This document shows positions 1 through 6,691 of a DNA stretch of 64,000 nucleotides, one piece after another. This stretch comes from Candidatus Alistipes intestinigallinarum. GTDB taxonomy: Bacteria; Bacteroidota; Bacteroidia; Bacteroidales; Rikenellaceae. Position numbers and translations under genes: made by a program. The notes beneath the pieces were generated by a model. It did no database searches. It was not told where the DNA came from and was given only the letters and a program-made list of their open reading frames with translations. The number at the start of each line of letters is the position of its first letter. Positions within the stretch are counted from its first letter, which is position 1. The DNA is taken from assembly GCA_019115745.1 (NCBI GenBank), contig DXDA01000056.1, forward strand, positions 84,077-148,076, written 5' to 3'.

Positions 1-2
1 TC

Positions 3-149
3 GGGAACTCCCCGGAGGCGCAGCTTTACGATCTGACTGCAGACCCGCGTGAACAGCATAACGTGGCTGCGGAGCACCCCGAAGTGGTTGCCGAGCTGGC
101 GGCCCGTTTGGCCGAGGTCCGCGAGGCGGTGGCTTCGACGGTCAAATAG
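3..149 (+). CDS. Sulfatase, C-terminal fragment (5' end outside window)
   Basis: The reading frame is open from the window edge to TAG at 147-149 and gives 48 residues. They contain LYDLTADPREQHNVAAEHP, the usual C-terminal signature of the type I sulfatase family (LYDL-x-x-DP-x-E-x-N-L/V-A). Proteins of this family hydrolyse sulfate esters, in gut Bacteroidales mostly on host or dietary glycans, and are normally secreted. The catalytic Cys/Ser-x-Pro-x-Arg motif lies upstream of the window, so neither substrate class nor activity can be judged. A strong hairpin follows about 57 bp after the stop. Confidence 0.75.
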   Translation, partial: GNSPEAQLYDLTADPREQHNVAAEHPEVVAELAARLAEVREAVASTVK

Positions 150-205
150 TCGGCTCGGGACTTGGGTCTCGGGTCGCTGAACGGGCCCCGACTGCGGCCT
201 GCAGG

Positions 206-241
206 AAAAATCCCTGACGCATGATTGCGTCAGGGATTTTT
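206..241. terminator. Bidirectional intrinsic terminator between sulfatase and tdk
   Basis: A perfect 15-bp inverted repeat (AAAAATCCCTGACGC, loop ATGATT, then its complement) has A-runs on the left and T-runs on the right. It can terminate the rightward sulfatase transcript and the leftward tdk transcript. Confidence 0.85.
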
Positions 242-276
242 GGATGGGTCGGGATCCTTCCGGATTCGATGCGGAG

Positions 277-861
277 TTATTCCCGGTTTTTCTCTTCTGC
301 GAGGCGCAACTCCCGAAAACAGTGGCGGCAAATGGGCTCGTAACTGTCCTGTGCGCCGAGCATGACCTGCTTTTCGTCGGCCGTCAGGCGGTGCGAATGG
401 TGTGCGAGGTTTCCGCAGCGGACGCAGATGGCGTGTACCTTGGTGACGTATTCGGCCGTGGCCATCAGGGCGGGCATGGGTCCGAAGGGTTTTCCGGTGT
501 AGTCCATGTCGAGCCCCGCGACGATGACGCGGACGCCGCTGTCGGCCAACTGCCGACAGACCTCCACGATGCTGTCGTCGAAGAATTGCGCCTCGTCGAT
601 CCCCACGACATCGACGTCGGAGGTCATCAGGAGGATGTTCTGCGGCGACTCGACGGGAGTCGAGCGGATGGCGTTTGCGTCGTGTGAGACGACCTCCTCT
701 TCGGAGTAACGGACATCGATCCGGGGTTTGAAGATTTCGACCTTCAGGTGGGCGAACTGCGCGCGTTTGAGACGGCGGATCAGCTCTTCGGTCTTTCCGG
801 AGAACATCGACCCGCAGACGACTTCGATCCAGCCCTTTCGGCTGGCATTTTCGAGGAACAT
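277..861 (-). CDS. tdk: Thymidine kinase (class II)
   Basis: Cytoplasmic salvage enzyme that phosphorylates thymidine to dTMP with ATP. The 194-residue length is typical for type II thymidine kinases. Visible motifs are the P-loop GSMFSGKT at about 17-24, the catalytic DEAQFF block at about 89-94 (Glu90 as general base), and two Cys pairs, CVRC and CRHC, that form the structural zinc site of the lasso domain. The ATG at 861 gives the canonical N-terminus just ahead of the P-loop. It lies 69 bp downstream of murA on the same strand and ends at the bidirectional terminator, so it is probably the last gene of a murA-tdk transcript. Confidence 0.95.
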   Translation of the reverse strand: MFLENASRKGWIEVVCGSMFSGKTEELIRRLKRAQFAHLKVEIFKPRIDVRYSEEEVVSHDANAIRSTPVESPQNILLMTSDVDVVGIDEAQFFDDSIVEVCRQLADSGVRVIVAGLDMDYTGKPFGPMPALMATAEYVTKVHAICVRCGNLAHHSHRLTADEKQVMLGAQDSYEPICRHCFRELRLAEEKNRE

Positions 862-930
862 ACGAGTATTGAGAGCGTTTTTAACGTTTGTTTTTTCGGT
901 ATCCGGATTTTGTCCGGGCGGATGGTCCGG

Positions 931-2256
931 TCACTTCCGGATGGCGCATTCGTCGATTCGTTCGATTCGGGCGCCGAGGGCATTGAGCCGCAGGTCGATA
1001 TCCTTGTATCCGCGGTCGATCTGGTCGATGTTCTGGATGGTGGAGATCCCGTCGGCGGACATGGCGGCAATCAACAGGGCGACTCCGGCCCGAATATCGG
1101 GCGAGGTCATGCGCGTGGCGCGGAGGTTGATGCGGTGGTCGTGCCCGATGACCGTAGCCCGGTGGGGGTCGCAGAGGATAATCTGAGCCCCCATGTCGAT
1201 GAGTTTGTCGACGAAGAAGAGACGGCTTTCGAACATCTTCTGGTGGATCAGCACGGCGCCCTTTGCCTGTGTGGCGACGACGAGGAAGATCGACAGCAGG
1301 TCGGGGGTCAGACCGGGCCAGGGGGCGTCGGCAATGGTCATGATCGAACCGTCGAGGAAGGTTTCGATGCTGTAGTGGTCCTGCTGTGGGATGTAGATGT
1401 CGTCCCCGCGCTGTTCGAACTGAATGCCCATGCGGGCGAACTGGGCGGGTATGATGCCGAGGTTTTCGTAGGAGACGTTTCGGATGGTCAGCTCCGAACG
1501 GTTCATGGCGGCCATTCCGATGAAACTGCCGACCTCGATCATGTCGGGCAGGAGGGTGTGCTCGGTGCCTCCCAGCGCATCGACGCCCTCGATGGTCAGC
1601 AGGTTTGAGGCGATTCCGGAGATCCGGGCGCCCATGCGGTTGAGCATTCTGCAGAGCTGCTGTACGTAGGGTTCGCAGGCGGCGTTGTAGATGGTGGTGG
1701 TGCCGCGGGCCATGACGGCGGCCATGACGATATTGGCCGTACCGGTCACGGAGGCTTCGTCGAGCAGCATGTAGGTCCCCTTCAACTCCTTGCCCTCGAC
1801 CATGAAGAACTCGTCGGCGATGTCGAAATTGAACTTGGCGCCGAGTTTCTGGAATCCGAGGAAATGGGTGTCGAGGCGTCGTCGTCCGATCTTGTCTCCG
1901 CCGGGTTTGGGAATGTACCCGACGCCGAATCGGGCGAGCATGGGTCCGATGAGCATCACGGAACCGCGCAGACGGGTGCAACGGTTCCGGTAGTCGTCGG
2001 TCTGGAGGTATTCGAAGTCGATGTCGCGGGCCTGGAAGGCGTAGGTGTCGTCGGCGAGTTGTTCGACGATGACGCCCATGCGGCGGAGGAGTTCGATGAG
2101 TTGGAGGACGTCGAGGATACGGGGGATGTTCCTCACGACGACGCGCTCGGGTGTTAGGAGCGTTGCGCAGAGGATCTGGAGGGCCTCGTTTTTGGCGCCC
2201 TGGGGGGTAATCGTACCGTGGAGGCGGTGTCCGCCTTCGACTCTGAAGATAGCCAT
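931..2256 (-). CDS. murA: UDP-N-acetylglucosamine 1-carboxyvinyltransferase
   Basis: First committed step of peptidoglycan synthesis: transfers enolpyruvate from PEP to UDP-GlcNAc in the cytoplasm. The 441-residue EPSP-synthase-fold protein matches MurA along its length, with QGAKNEALQIL at the N-terminus, the RGSVMLIGPMLARFG block and PDMIEVGSFIGMAAM in the middle. In the active-site loop the sequence is KPGGDKIGRRR. The position that is Cys115 in E. coli MurA, the fosfomycin target, is Asp121 here. The Cys-to-Asp form is known to be catalytically competent and fosfomycin-insensitive in other bacteria, and as far as I recall it is usual in Bacteroidota. Its own -7 box lies about 90 bp upstream and tdk follows. 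Confidence 0.96.
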   Translation of the reverse strand: MAIFRVEGGHRLHGTITPQGAKNEALQILCATLLTPERVVVRNIPRILDVLQLIELLRRMGVIVEQLADDTYAFQARDIDFEYLQTDDYRNRCTRLRGSVMLIGPMLARFGVGYIPKPGGDKIGRRRLDTHFLGFQKLGAKFNFDIADEFFMVEGKELKGTYMLLDEASVTGTANIVMAAVMARGTTTIYNAACEPYVQQLCRMLNRMGARISGIASNLLTIEGVDALGGTEHTLLPDMIEVGSFIGMAAMNRSELTIRNVSYENLGIIPAQFARMGIQFEQRGDDIYIPQQDHYSIETFLDGSIMTIADAPWPGLTPDLLSIFLVVATQAKGAVLIHQKMFESRLFFVDKLIDMGAQIILCDPHRATVIGHDHRINLRATRMTSPDIRAGVALLIAAMSADGISTIQNIDQIDRGYKDIDLRLNALGARIERIDECAIRK

Positions 2257-2344
2257 TTCGGATCTCGGTTAATGGGTTTGGAAACTCCGGATTCCGGACG
2301 CCTCGACGGCGGGTCGGGGGTTTCCAGCGGGTTCAGTTTTCCTA

Positions 2345-2352
2345 CAAAGATA
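2345..2352 (-). promoter_or_regulatory. Putative -7 box of murA
   Basis: On the minus strand this reads TATCTTTG, a full match to the Bacteroidota TAnnTTTG -7 consensus. It lies about 90 bp before the murA ATG. No clear TTTG -33 element is seen. Confidence 0.55.
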
Positions 2353-2404
2353 ATAGGAATTCGGGCTTTTTGCCGGTGAAAACGAAATATTTTCGTGAAA
2401 AATT

Positions 2405-2434
2405 TTTGCGGATCATTTTTTTGTTGTACTTTTG
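2405..2434 (+). promoter_or_regulatory. Promoter of rpmH (-33 TTTG, -7 TACTTTTG)
   Basis: TTTG at 2405-2408 and TACTTTTG at 2427-2434 are separated by 18 bp and match both Bacteroidota sigma-ABfr elements. The predicted start is near 2438, giving a leader of about 40 nt. Confidence 0.75.
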
Positions 2435-2475
2435 CAATCCGTAAAAATGTCAGAAACAACAAAAAACAGATAGCT

Positions 2476-2643
2476 ATGGCAATGAAGAGAACTTACCAGC
2501 CTTCGCGTCGGAAGCGGATCAACAAGCATGGTTTCCGTGCTCGTATGGCAACGGCCAACGGCCGCAAGGTGCTGGCAGCGCGCCGCGCAAAGGGCCGCAA
2601 GAAGCTGACCGTATCGGACGAGTCGACGTTCAAGTACGCGTAA
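2476..2643 (+). CDS. rpmH: 50S ribosomal protein L34
   Basis: Small, extremely basic protein of the large ribosomal subunit (55 residues from this ATG). The family signature is plain: [11 protein letters not shown] near the N-terminus, then [18 protein letters not shown] and [11 protein letters not shown]. Two in-frame ATGs are possible (2476 giving MAMKRT, 2482 giving MKRT). The second matches the usual L34 N-terminus and the first is the upstream ATG, so the start is uncertain by two residues. A consensus Bacteroidota promoter lies about 40 bp upstream and a hairpin terminator follows 20 bp after the stop, so this is a monocistronic unit. Confidence 0.97.
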   Translation: MAMKRTYQPSRRKRINKHGFRARMATANGRKVLAARRAKGRKKLTVSDESTFKYA

Positions 2644-2662
2644 GTTTCCGGAAGAAAGATTT

Positions 2663-2692
2663 AAGGCCGACTTTTTTAAGTCGGCCTTCTTT
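2663..2692 (+). terminator. Intrinsic terminator after rpmH
   Basis: An 11-bp perfect stem (AAGGCCGACTT / AAGTCGGCCTT, loop TTTT) is followed by a T-rich stretch. Confidence 0.8.
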
Positions 2693-2733
2693 CGTTGGAG
2701 GAGTTTGTTTTCCCTGAAACCAAGAATCGTTCC

Positions 2734-3258
2734 ATGACAGAAGCGCATCAAACCATCGGTCCGATTACACTTCGTCGGGCTGGGGAGTCCGATATTCCGC
2801 TGATCCGTCAGGTTGCCGATGTTGCCTTTCCGGCCACCTATCGGGAGATTCTGACCCCCGCCCAGCTCGATTATATGATGGCATGGATGTACTCCGAGGA
2901 GAGCCTCCGGGAGCAGTTCCGCGAGGGGCATTGTTTCTACCTGGCTTTTGAGGGCGACGATCCGGTGGGCTACGTGTCGGTCGAGCGGCAGGGGGAGCGC
3001 CTTTTCCACCTGCAGAAGATCTACGTGCTGCCCGAAGCCCAAGGTCGGGGCGTCGGCCGGCGTCTTTTCGAACAAGCCGTGGAGCATGTCCGGATGAACT
3101 GCCCGGGTCCCTGCCGCATGGAGTTGAATGTCAACCGTCACAATCGGGCGTTGCACTTCTACGAACGGATGGGGATGCGTTGCCTGCGCGAAGGGGATTT
3201 CCCGATCGGCGAGGGCTTTTATATGAATGACTACATCATGGGGTTGGACTTTGCATAA
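2734..3258 (+). CDS. GNAT-family N-acetyltransferase
   Basis: Predicted cytoplasmic acetyl-CoA-dependent acetyltransferase of 174 residues. The GNAT acetyl-CoA-binding motif A is clear in YVLPEAQGRGVGRRLFEQA (the Q/R-x-x-G-x-G/A signature). It is followed by LNVNRHNRALHFYERMGMR, the typical beta-5/alpha-4 region with a conserved Asn and Tyr. The substrate cannot be read from the sequence. I start at the ATG at 2734. The frame extends to a TTG at 2695, but that would overlap the rpmH terminator and adds non-conserved residues. The gene probably has its own transcript and ends at the hairpin at 3302. Confidence 0.88.
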   Translation: MTEAHQTIGPITLRRAGESDIPLIRQVADVAFPATYREILTPAQLDYMMAWMYSEESLREQFREGHCFYLAFEGDDPVGYVSVERQGERLFHLQKIYVLPEAQGRGVGRRLFEQAVEHVRMNCPGPCRMELNVNRHNRALHFYERMGMRCLREGDFPIGEGFYMNDYIMGLDFA

Positions 3259-3301
3259 CCGGCGGACACATATTGTCGACCGACGTCTCCCCGGCATACG
3301 A

Positions 3302-3335
3302 AAAAGCGGAACTGTCTGACAGTTCCGCTTTTCAT
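3302..3335 (+). terminator. Intrinsic terminator after the GNAT gene
   Basis: A perfect 14-bp stem (AAAAGCGGAACTGT, loop CTG, complement) ends in TTTT. The A-run on the other arm allows function in the other direction too. Confidence 0.85.
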
Positions 3336-3338
3336 ATA

Positions 3339-3428
3339 CCTCCGACCTCTCCGCAGTTATACCTCGGGGCCATTTTCGCCTATCCTCCGACCTCTCCGCG
3401 GTCATGCCTCGGGCTTCTTTTCATATAT
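3339..3428. repeat. Two tandem 45-bp repeats resembling the 3' end of the neighbouring gene
   Basis: Copy 1 is 3339-3383 and copy 2 is 3384-3428. Both begin CCTCCGACCTCTCCGC and continue with a GT-AT-CCTCGGG block and a T-rich end. On the minus strand each copy contains a sequence like the last codons of the DUF4924 gene (Pro-Glu-Ala/Val then a stop), so they look like decayed tandem copies of that gene's 3' end. Confidence 0.7.
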
Positions 3429-3522
3429 TTTCCGGCGTCTTCCTCCGGTTTTTCCCTTTTTTCTTCTGTCTCTCCTCCTCCTCTTCTCTTCTTCCTCCCT
3501 CTCTCCTCTTGCCCCCCCCCGG
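3429..3522. repeat. Polypyrimidine tract with a C9 run, no gene
   Basis: Almost pure C/T on the plus strand for about 90 bp, built from CTCCTC/TTCTTC units and ending in nine C residues at 3512-3520 next to the DUF4924 stop codon. No coding signal. Similar tracts occur at 4098-4170, 38230-38320 and 56890-56940. Confidence 0.75.
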
Positions 3523-4089
3523 CTATGCCTCCGGGTCGTTTTTGAAGAGGTCGATTTCACCCCGCTCGACCTTTCCGTAGAGATCGGCCAATTCGGCAAT
3601 CACCGGCGAGATGAACTCCAGCGTGTCGGTGACGGCCGATTTGTCCCCTTCGCCCTTGATGCGGTAGAGCATGGCGGCGTAGAGAGCCCGGAAACAGAGT
3701 TCGGTGTCGCTCATGCCGGGATTCCCGATCACGGCTCGCAGCCGCGGCAGTTCGGGTTCGAGCCGCGCAAACGTACGGCGGTAATGCTCCCCGACGGGCA
3801 GCTTCATCAATTGGAGATGGAGGTCGTGCAGGTCCTGAATCAGATGCAGCGTGTGTTCCAGATGCCCCTTCTCCTCCTTGCCCTCCTGTTGGAGCAGGTT
3901 TGCCAGGTCGAAGTACCAGAGCAGGAAGATGTGCTTCTGCTCCTCGGCAATATCCTTGCGGGGTGCGATCAGGGTCGAGAAGATGGCCTCGGGACTGAAC
4001 TGCAGGGCCCGTAACAGATCCTCCAACTGCCACAGATAGAGAATGTATTCGGCGATATTCTCGCGCCGTTTGGCTTTGGCAATATCCAT
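3523..4089 (-). CDS. DUF4924 family protein
   Basis: A 188-residue soluble, mostly alpha-helical protein that I recognise as the Bacteroidota-specific DUF4924 family. It has the N-terminal MDIAKAKRRENIAEYILYLWQ block, a central EEQKHIFLLWYFDLANLL helix and LCFRALYAAMLYR near the C-terminus. No catalytic motif is apparent, and there is no signal peptide or membrane segment. The biochemical role of the family is unknown to me. It follows the PiT transporter gene on the same strand after a 94-bp pyrimidine-rich gap. Its 3' end is flanked by tandem near-copies of its last codons and by a C9-containing polypyrimidine tract. Confidence 0.85.
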   Translation of the reverse strand: MDIAKAKRRENIAEYILYLWQLEDLLRALQFSPEAIFSTLIAPRKDIAEEQKHIFLLWYFDLANLLQQEGKEEKGHLEHTLHLIQDLHDLHLQLMKLPVGEHYRRTFARLEPELPRLRAVIGNPGMSDTELCFRALYAAMLYRIKGEGDKSAVTDTLEFISPVIAELADLYGKVERGEIDLFKNDPEA

Positions 4090-4097
4090 GTTGTTTA

Positions 4098-4170
4098 TTT
4101 TTTACCCATTTCTTTCGTCTCCCGCCTTCTGTCTTCTGCGTCTTTTCCCTCTTTCCTGCCGCCACTTGCT
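4098..4170. repeat. Short polypyrimidine tract between PiT and DUF4924 genes
   Basis: Plus strand is C/T-rich (TTTCGTCTCCCGCC, CTTTTCCCTCTTTCC), with a composition like the tract at 3429-3522. No ORF or hairpin is visible. Confidence 0.5.
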
Positions 4171-4183
4171 CCTCCTCCGCACG

Positions 4184-6409
4184 CTATTTGATCCAGGTTT
4201 TGGGTCCCGGGAGGTGCTTGAGGAAGTATTGCTGGGACTTGAGCAGGTTGCGCGACTGAAGCACCATGTTCTTGGTCTCGGTCAGAATCGTGAGGTAGAG
4301 CATCGAGGCCTTGGTATTGGACTTGGCCTCGTTGATTCGAGTCAATTCGGACTTGATGGCTTCGGCGATCGACTCGAAGAGCTGGTCGCGCATCGTGAGT
4401 ACGGTTTCGATTTCGGAGAAGTCGCCCTCGCGCAGCATGAGGTTGATGCGGCGGTAGATGGCCTCCACGTCGTCGTTAATCGACATCAGGTCGCGGGTCT
4501 GCTCCATGGAGAGACCTTCGTGGTTGTTGTCGATGTGCTCGAATGCCGGTCGGGTGATGTGCATCAGGGCTTTGGTCATCTCGTTGAGGTAGTCGACGAC
4601 CTGTACGTAGTAGTGTGCGGTGTTGACATCCTCGCCCTGGAGCTTCTTGAGGGTCGGCAGCAGCGAGTATTTGCGCTCCCGGGAGTGGTAGAAGAGGTCG
4701 TTCGACTCCTTGACCATGTCGCGGAGGACCTTTCGGTTCTCCTTGAATACGGCGATGAGCGTGCGGTCGTAGATCTTCGTGGCGGACTCCATCGTTGCGC
4801 ATACCTCGTCACGGAGGTCCGCGATGATATCCTCGTTGGTTTTGATCTGCTGGCGCTCGGAGGCGGTCGTTTTGTCTTTCTTGAGGAAGTTGCTGTGGAC
4901 GAGCATCCATCCGCAGAGGATGGTGATGACGATGAAGGCGGGGGTTCCACCGTAGATCAGGGCAAACCCGACGACCAGTGCGATGAAGAATCCTCCCAGT
5001 GCGGTGATGAACCACCCGGCGACGACGGTCATGACGCCGGAGATGCGGTATACGGCGCTTTCACGCCCCCATGCGCGGTCGGCGAGCGACGAACCCATGG
5101 CGACCATGAAGCAGACGTAGGTGGTCGAAAGGGGGAGTTTGAGCGAGGTAGCCATGGCGATCAGCAGGGCCGAGGTGGTAAGGTTGACCGTGGCGCGAAT
5201 CATGTCGTAGGGAGCTCCGCTGTGCTCGACATCCTCGAATTCGAAGCGGCGGGAGATCGCCTCCCGGGCCTTCGGGGGGATGATCCGCTCGATTCCCGCA
5301 TTGATGTTGAGTGCAGCGCGTACGATCGTGCGGGAGAAGAGCGACGAACCGTACTGTTCCTGTCCTTCGTCGCCCTGCGCCGAGAGCGAGAGTTCGGTTT
5401 CGGTGACGTGCATGGCCTTCTTGGAGGTCCAGAGCGTGAGGATCATCATGGCTCCGGCCGCGAGCAGGATGAGGAAATTCGCGGGGACGTTTTCGTTGAG
5501 GGCCTCCATGAGCATTCCGGCGTCTCCGGAGTGTCGGGCGATGGAGTATGCGTCGAATCCGGCCACGGGTACGCCGATGAAGTTGACGAGGTCATTCCCT
5601 GCGAATGCGAGGGCCAGGGCGAAGGTTCCGGAGAGGATCGTGATGCGGAGGATGTTGATTTTGAGTCGCTGGATGAAGAAGAGTACCAGCGAACATACGA
5701 CCCAGCAGATGAAGATGGCGAGGAGCAGGTGGCTGTCGATCCACTGGATGAAGGCGTGCCCTGCGAGGATGGACTTCAGGCCCTTGAACACGGCGAAATA
5801 GACGATAGCCGTGAGCGAGGCACCGCACCAGAGGGCTCCGTAGCGGTGGAAGATCGCGGTGTATCGGAACGAGAAGATGAGCCGCGAGATGTACATGACG
5901 ATGGTACCGCAGGTGAATGCGATGACCACGGAGAGGAGGATCGCGGAGACGATACCCATCGCCCGGGAGGTGTTAATGTACTGTCCGAGGGTTGTGATGC
6001 CTTGTGCGGGGTCGTTCGAGATCTTGTAGATGGATACGGCGATGGCGGATCCCAGGAGACAGAAGATGAGCGATACGGTCGTCGAAGTGGGGAGTCCCCA
6101 GGAGTTGTAGAGGTCGAGAAGAATGACGTTTGCGAACATGACGCCGAGGTAGAGCATCATCACCTCGTGGAAGGAGAAGAGTCCGGGGTTGAACATGCCG
6201 CTTCGTGCGACCTCCATCATGCCGCTGGATGTCACGACACCGATGATGATACCGAATGAGGCGACTGCGAGGATGACTTTCATGGGGGCGGCCTTCGAGC
6301 CGATTGCGGAATTCAGGAAGTTTACGGCGTCGTTTGTCACGCCGACAAAGAGTCCGGAAACTGCGAGAATACCCAGAATCCCGACGATGAAGGTGTAGAT
6401 GTCACTCAT
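4184..6409 (-). CDS. PiT-family inorganic phosphate transporter with PhoU-like C-terminal domain
   Basis: Inner-membrane phosphate permease of 741 residues. The PiT signatures are present in both halves: GVTNDAVNFLNSAIGSKA at about 23-40 and AGNDLVNFIGVPVAGFDAY near 290 (the GxND repeats), plus GLPTSTT and KLPLSTT loops. About eleven or twelve hydrophobic segments span residues 1-510. The remaining roughly 210 residues are helical and charged (for example NEDIIADLRDEVCATMESATKIYDRTL, split here only by position 530-560) and resemble a cytoplasmic PhoU/DUF47-like regulatory domain fused to the permease. Ordinary bacterial PiT proteins are near 400-500 residues. A -7 box lies 25 bp upstream of the ATG. 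Known family role: low-affinity phosphate:cation symport; regulation by the fused domain is inference. Confidence 0.93.
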   Translation of the reverse strand: MSDIYTFIVGILGILAVSGLFVGVTNDAVNFLNSAIGSKAAPMKVILAVASFGIIIGVVTSSGMMEVARSGMFNPGLFSFHEVMMLYLGVMFANVILLDLYNSWGLPTSTTVSLIFCLLGSAIAVSIYKISNDPAQGITTLGQYINTSRAMGIVSAILLSVVIAFTCGTIVMYISRLIFSFRYTAIFHRYGALWCGASLTAIVYFAVFKGLKSILAGHAFIQWIDSHLLLAIFICWVVCSLVLFFIQRLKINILRITILSGTFALALAFAGNDLVNFIGVPVAGFDAYSIARHSGDAGMLMEALNENVPANFLILLAAGAMMILTLWTSKKAMHVTETELSLSAQGDEGQEQYGSSLFSRTIVRAALNINAGIERIIPPKAREAISRRFEFEDVEHSGAPYDMIRATVNLTTSALLIAMATSLKLPLSTTYVCFMVAMGSSLADRAWGRESAVYRISGVMTVVAGWFITALGGFFIALVVGFALIYGGTPAFIVITILCGWMLVHSNFLKKDKTTASERQQIKTNEDIIADLRDEVCATMESATKIYDRTLIAVFKENRKVLRDMVKESNDLFYHSRERKYSLLPTLKKLQGEDVNTAHYYVQVVDYLNEMTKALMHITRPAFEHIDNNHEGLSMEQTRDLMSINDDVEAIYRRINLMLREGDFSEIETVLTMRDQLFESIAEAIKSELTRINEAKSNTKASMLYLTILTETKNMVLQSRNLLKSQQYFLKHLPGPKTWIK

Positions 6410-6434
6410 GCTGAAATTCAGTGCAAATGCTGAA

Positions 6435-6442
6435 CAAATTTA
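6435..6442 (-). promoter_or_regulatory. Putative -7 box of the PiT gene
   Basis: Minus strand reads TAAATTTG (TAnnTTTG), 25 bp before the ATG. No clear -33 box. Confidence 0.5.
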
Positions 6443-6624
6443 CTTGAAATTTCCCGATGAAACGGGATCGACACCGAATGTTAACATTAATTTAACGTGA
6501 CCTTGTCCGAAATCTCCTCTGGAGGGGCATTCCGGGACCTCGGATTCGGACGCCCCGCCCCTTGAAAACGGACTTGCCCGCCTGAAAAACGGCGGACGCT
6601 GCAAAAACGAGACGAGCCCCATTC

Positions 6625-6662
6625 AAAAACGAGCCGGGCCGCCTGAAAAGGGGGCCCGGCTC
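6625..6662 (-). terminator. Intrinsic terminator of the EF-G2 gene
   Basis: On the minus strand a 10-bp stem GAGCCGGGCC / GGCCCGGCTC is followed by GTTTTTG. It lies 29 bp past the EF-G2 stop. Confidence 0.8.
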
Positions 6663-6691
6663 TGTGACTTTCGTCCGATACGGCGAGGAGG

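Noticed and set aside
3402..3599. Short minus-strand frame across the polypyrimidine tract ending in a Pro-Glu-Ala stop
   Set aside because: It is Arg/Glu/Lys/Gly low complexity produced by the purine tract. The ending is explained by the repeated 3' end of the DUF4924 gene.
4043..6259. Long plus-strand open frame opposite the PiT gene
   Set aside because: The translation is a run of Asp, Glu, Gly and Val without any fold signature, while the minus strand has full PiT motifs.
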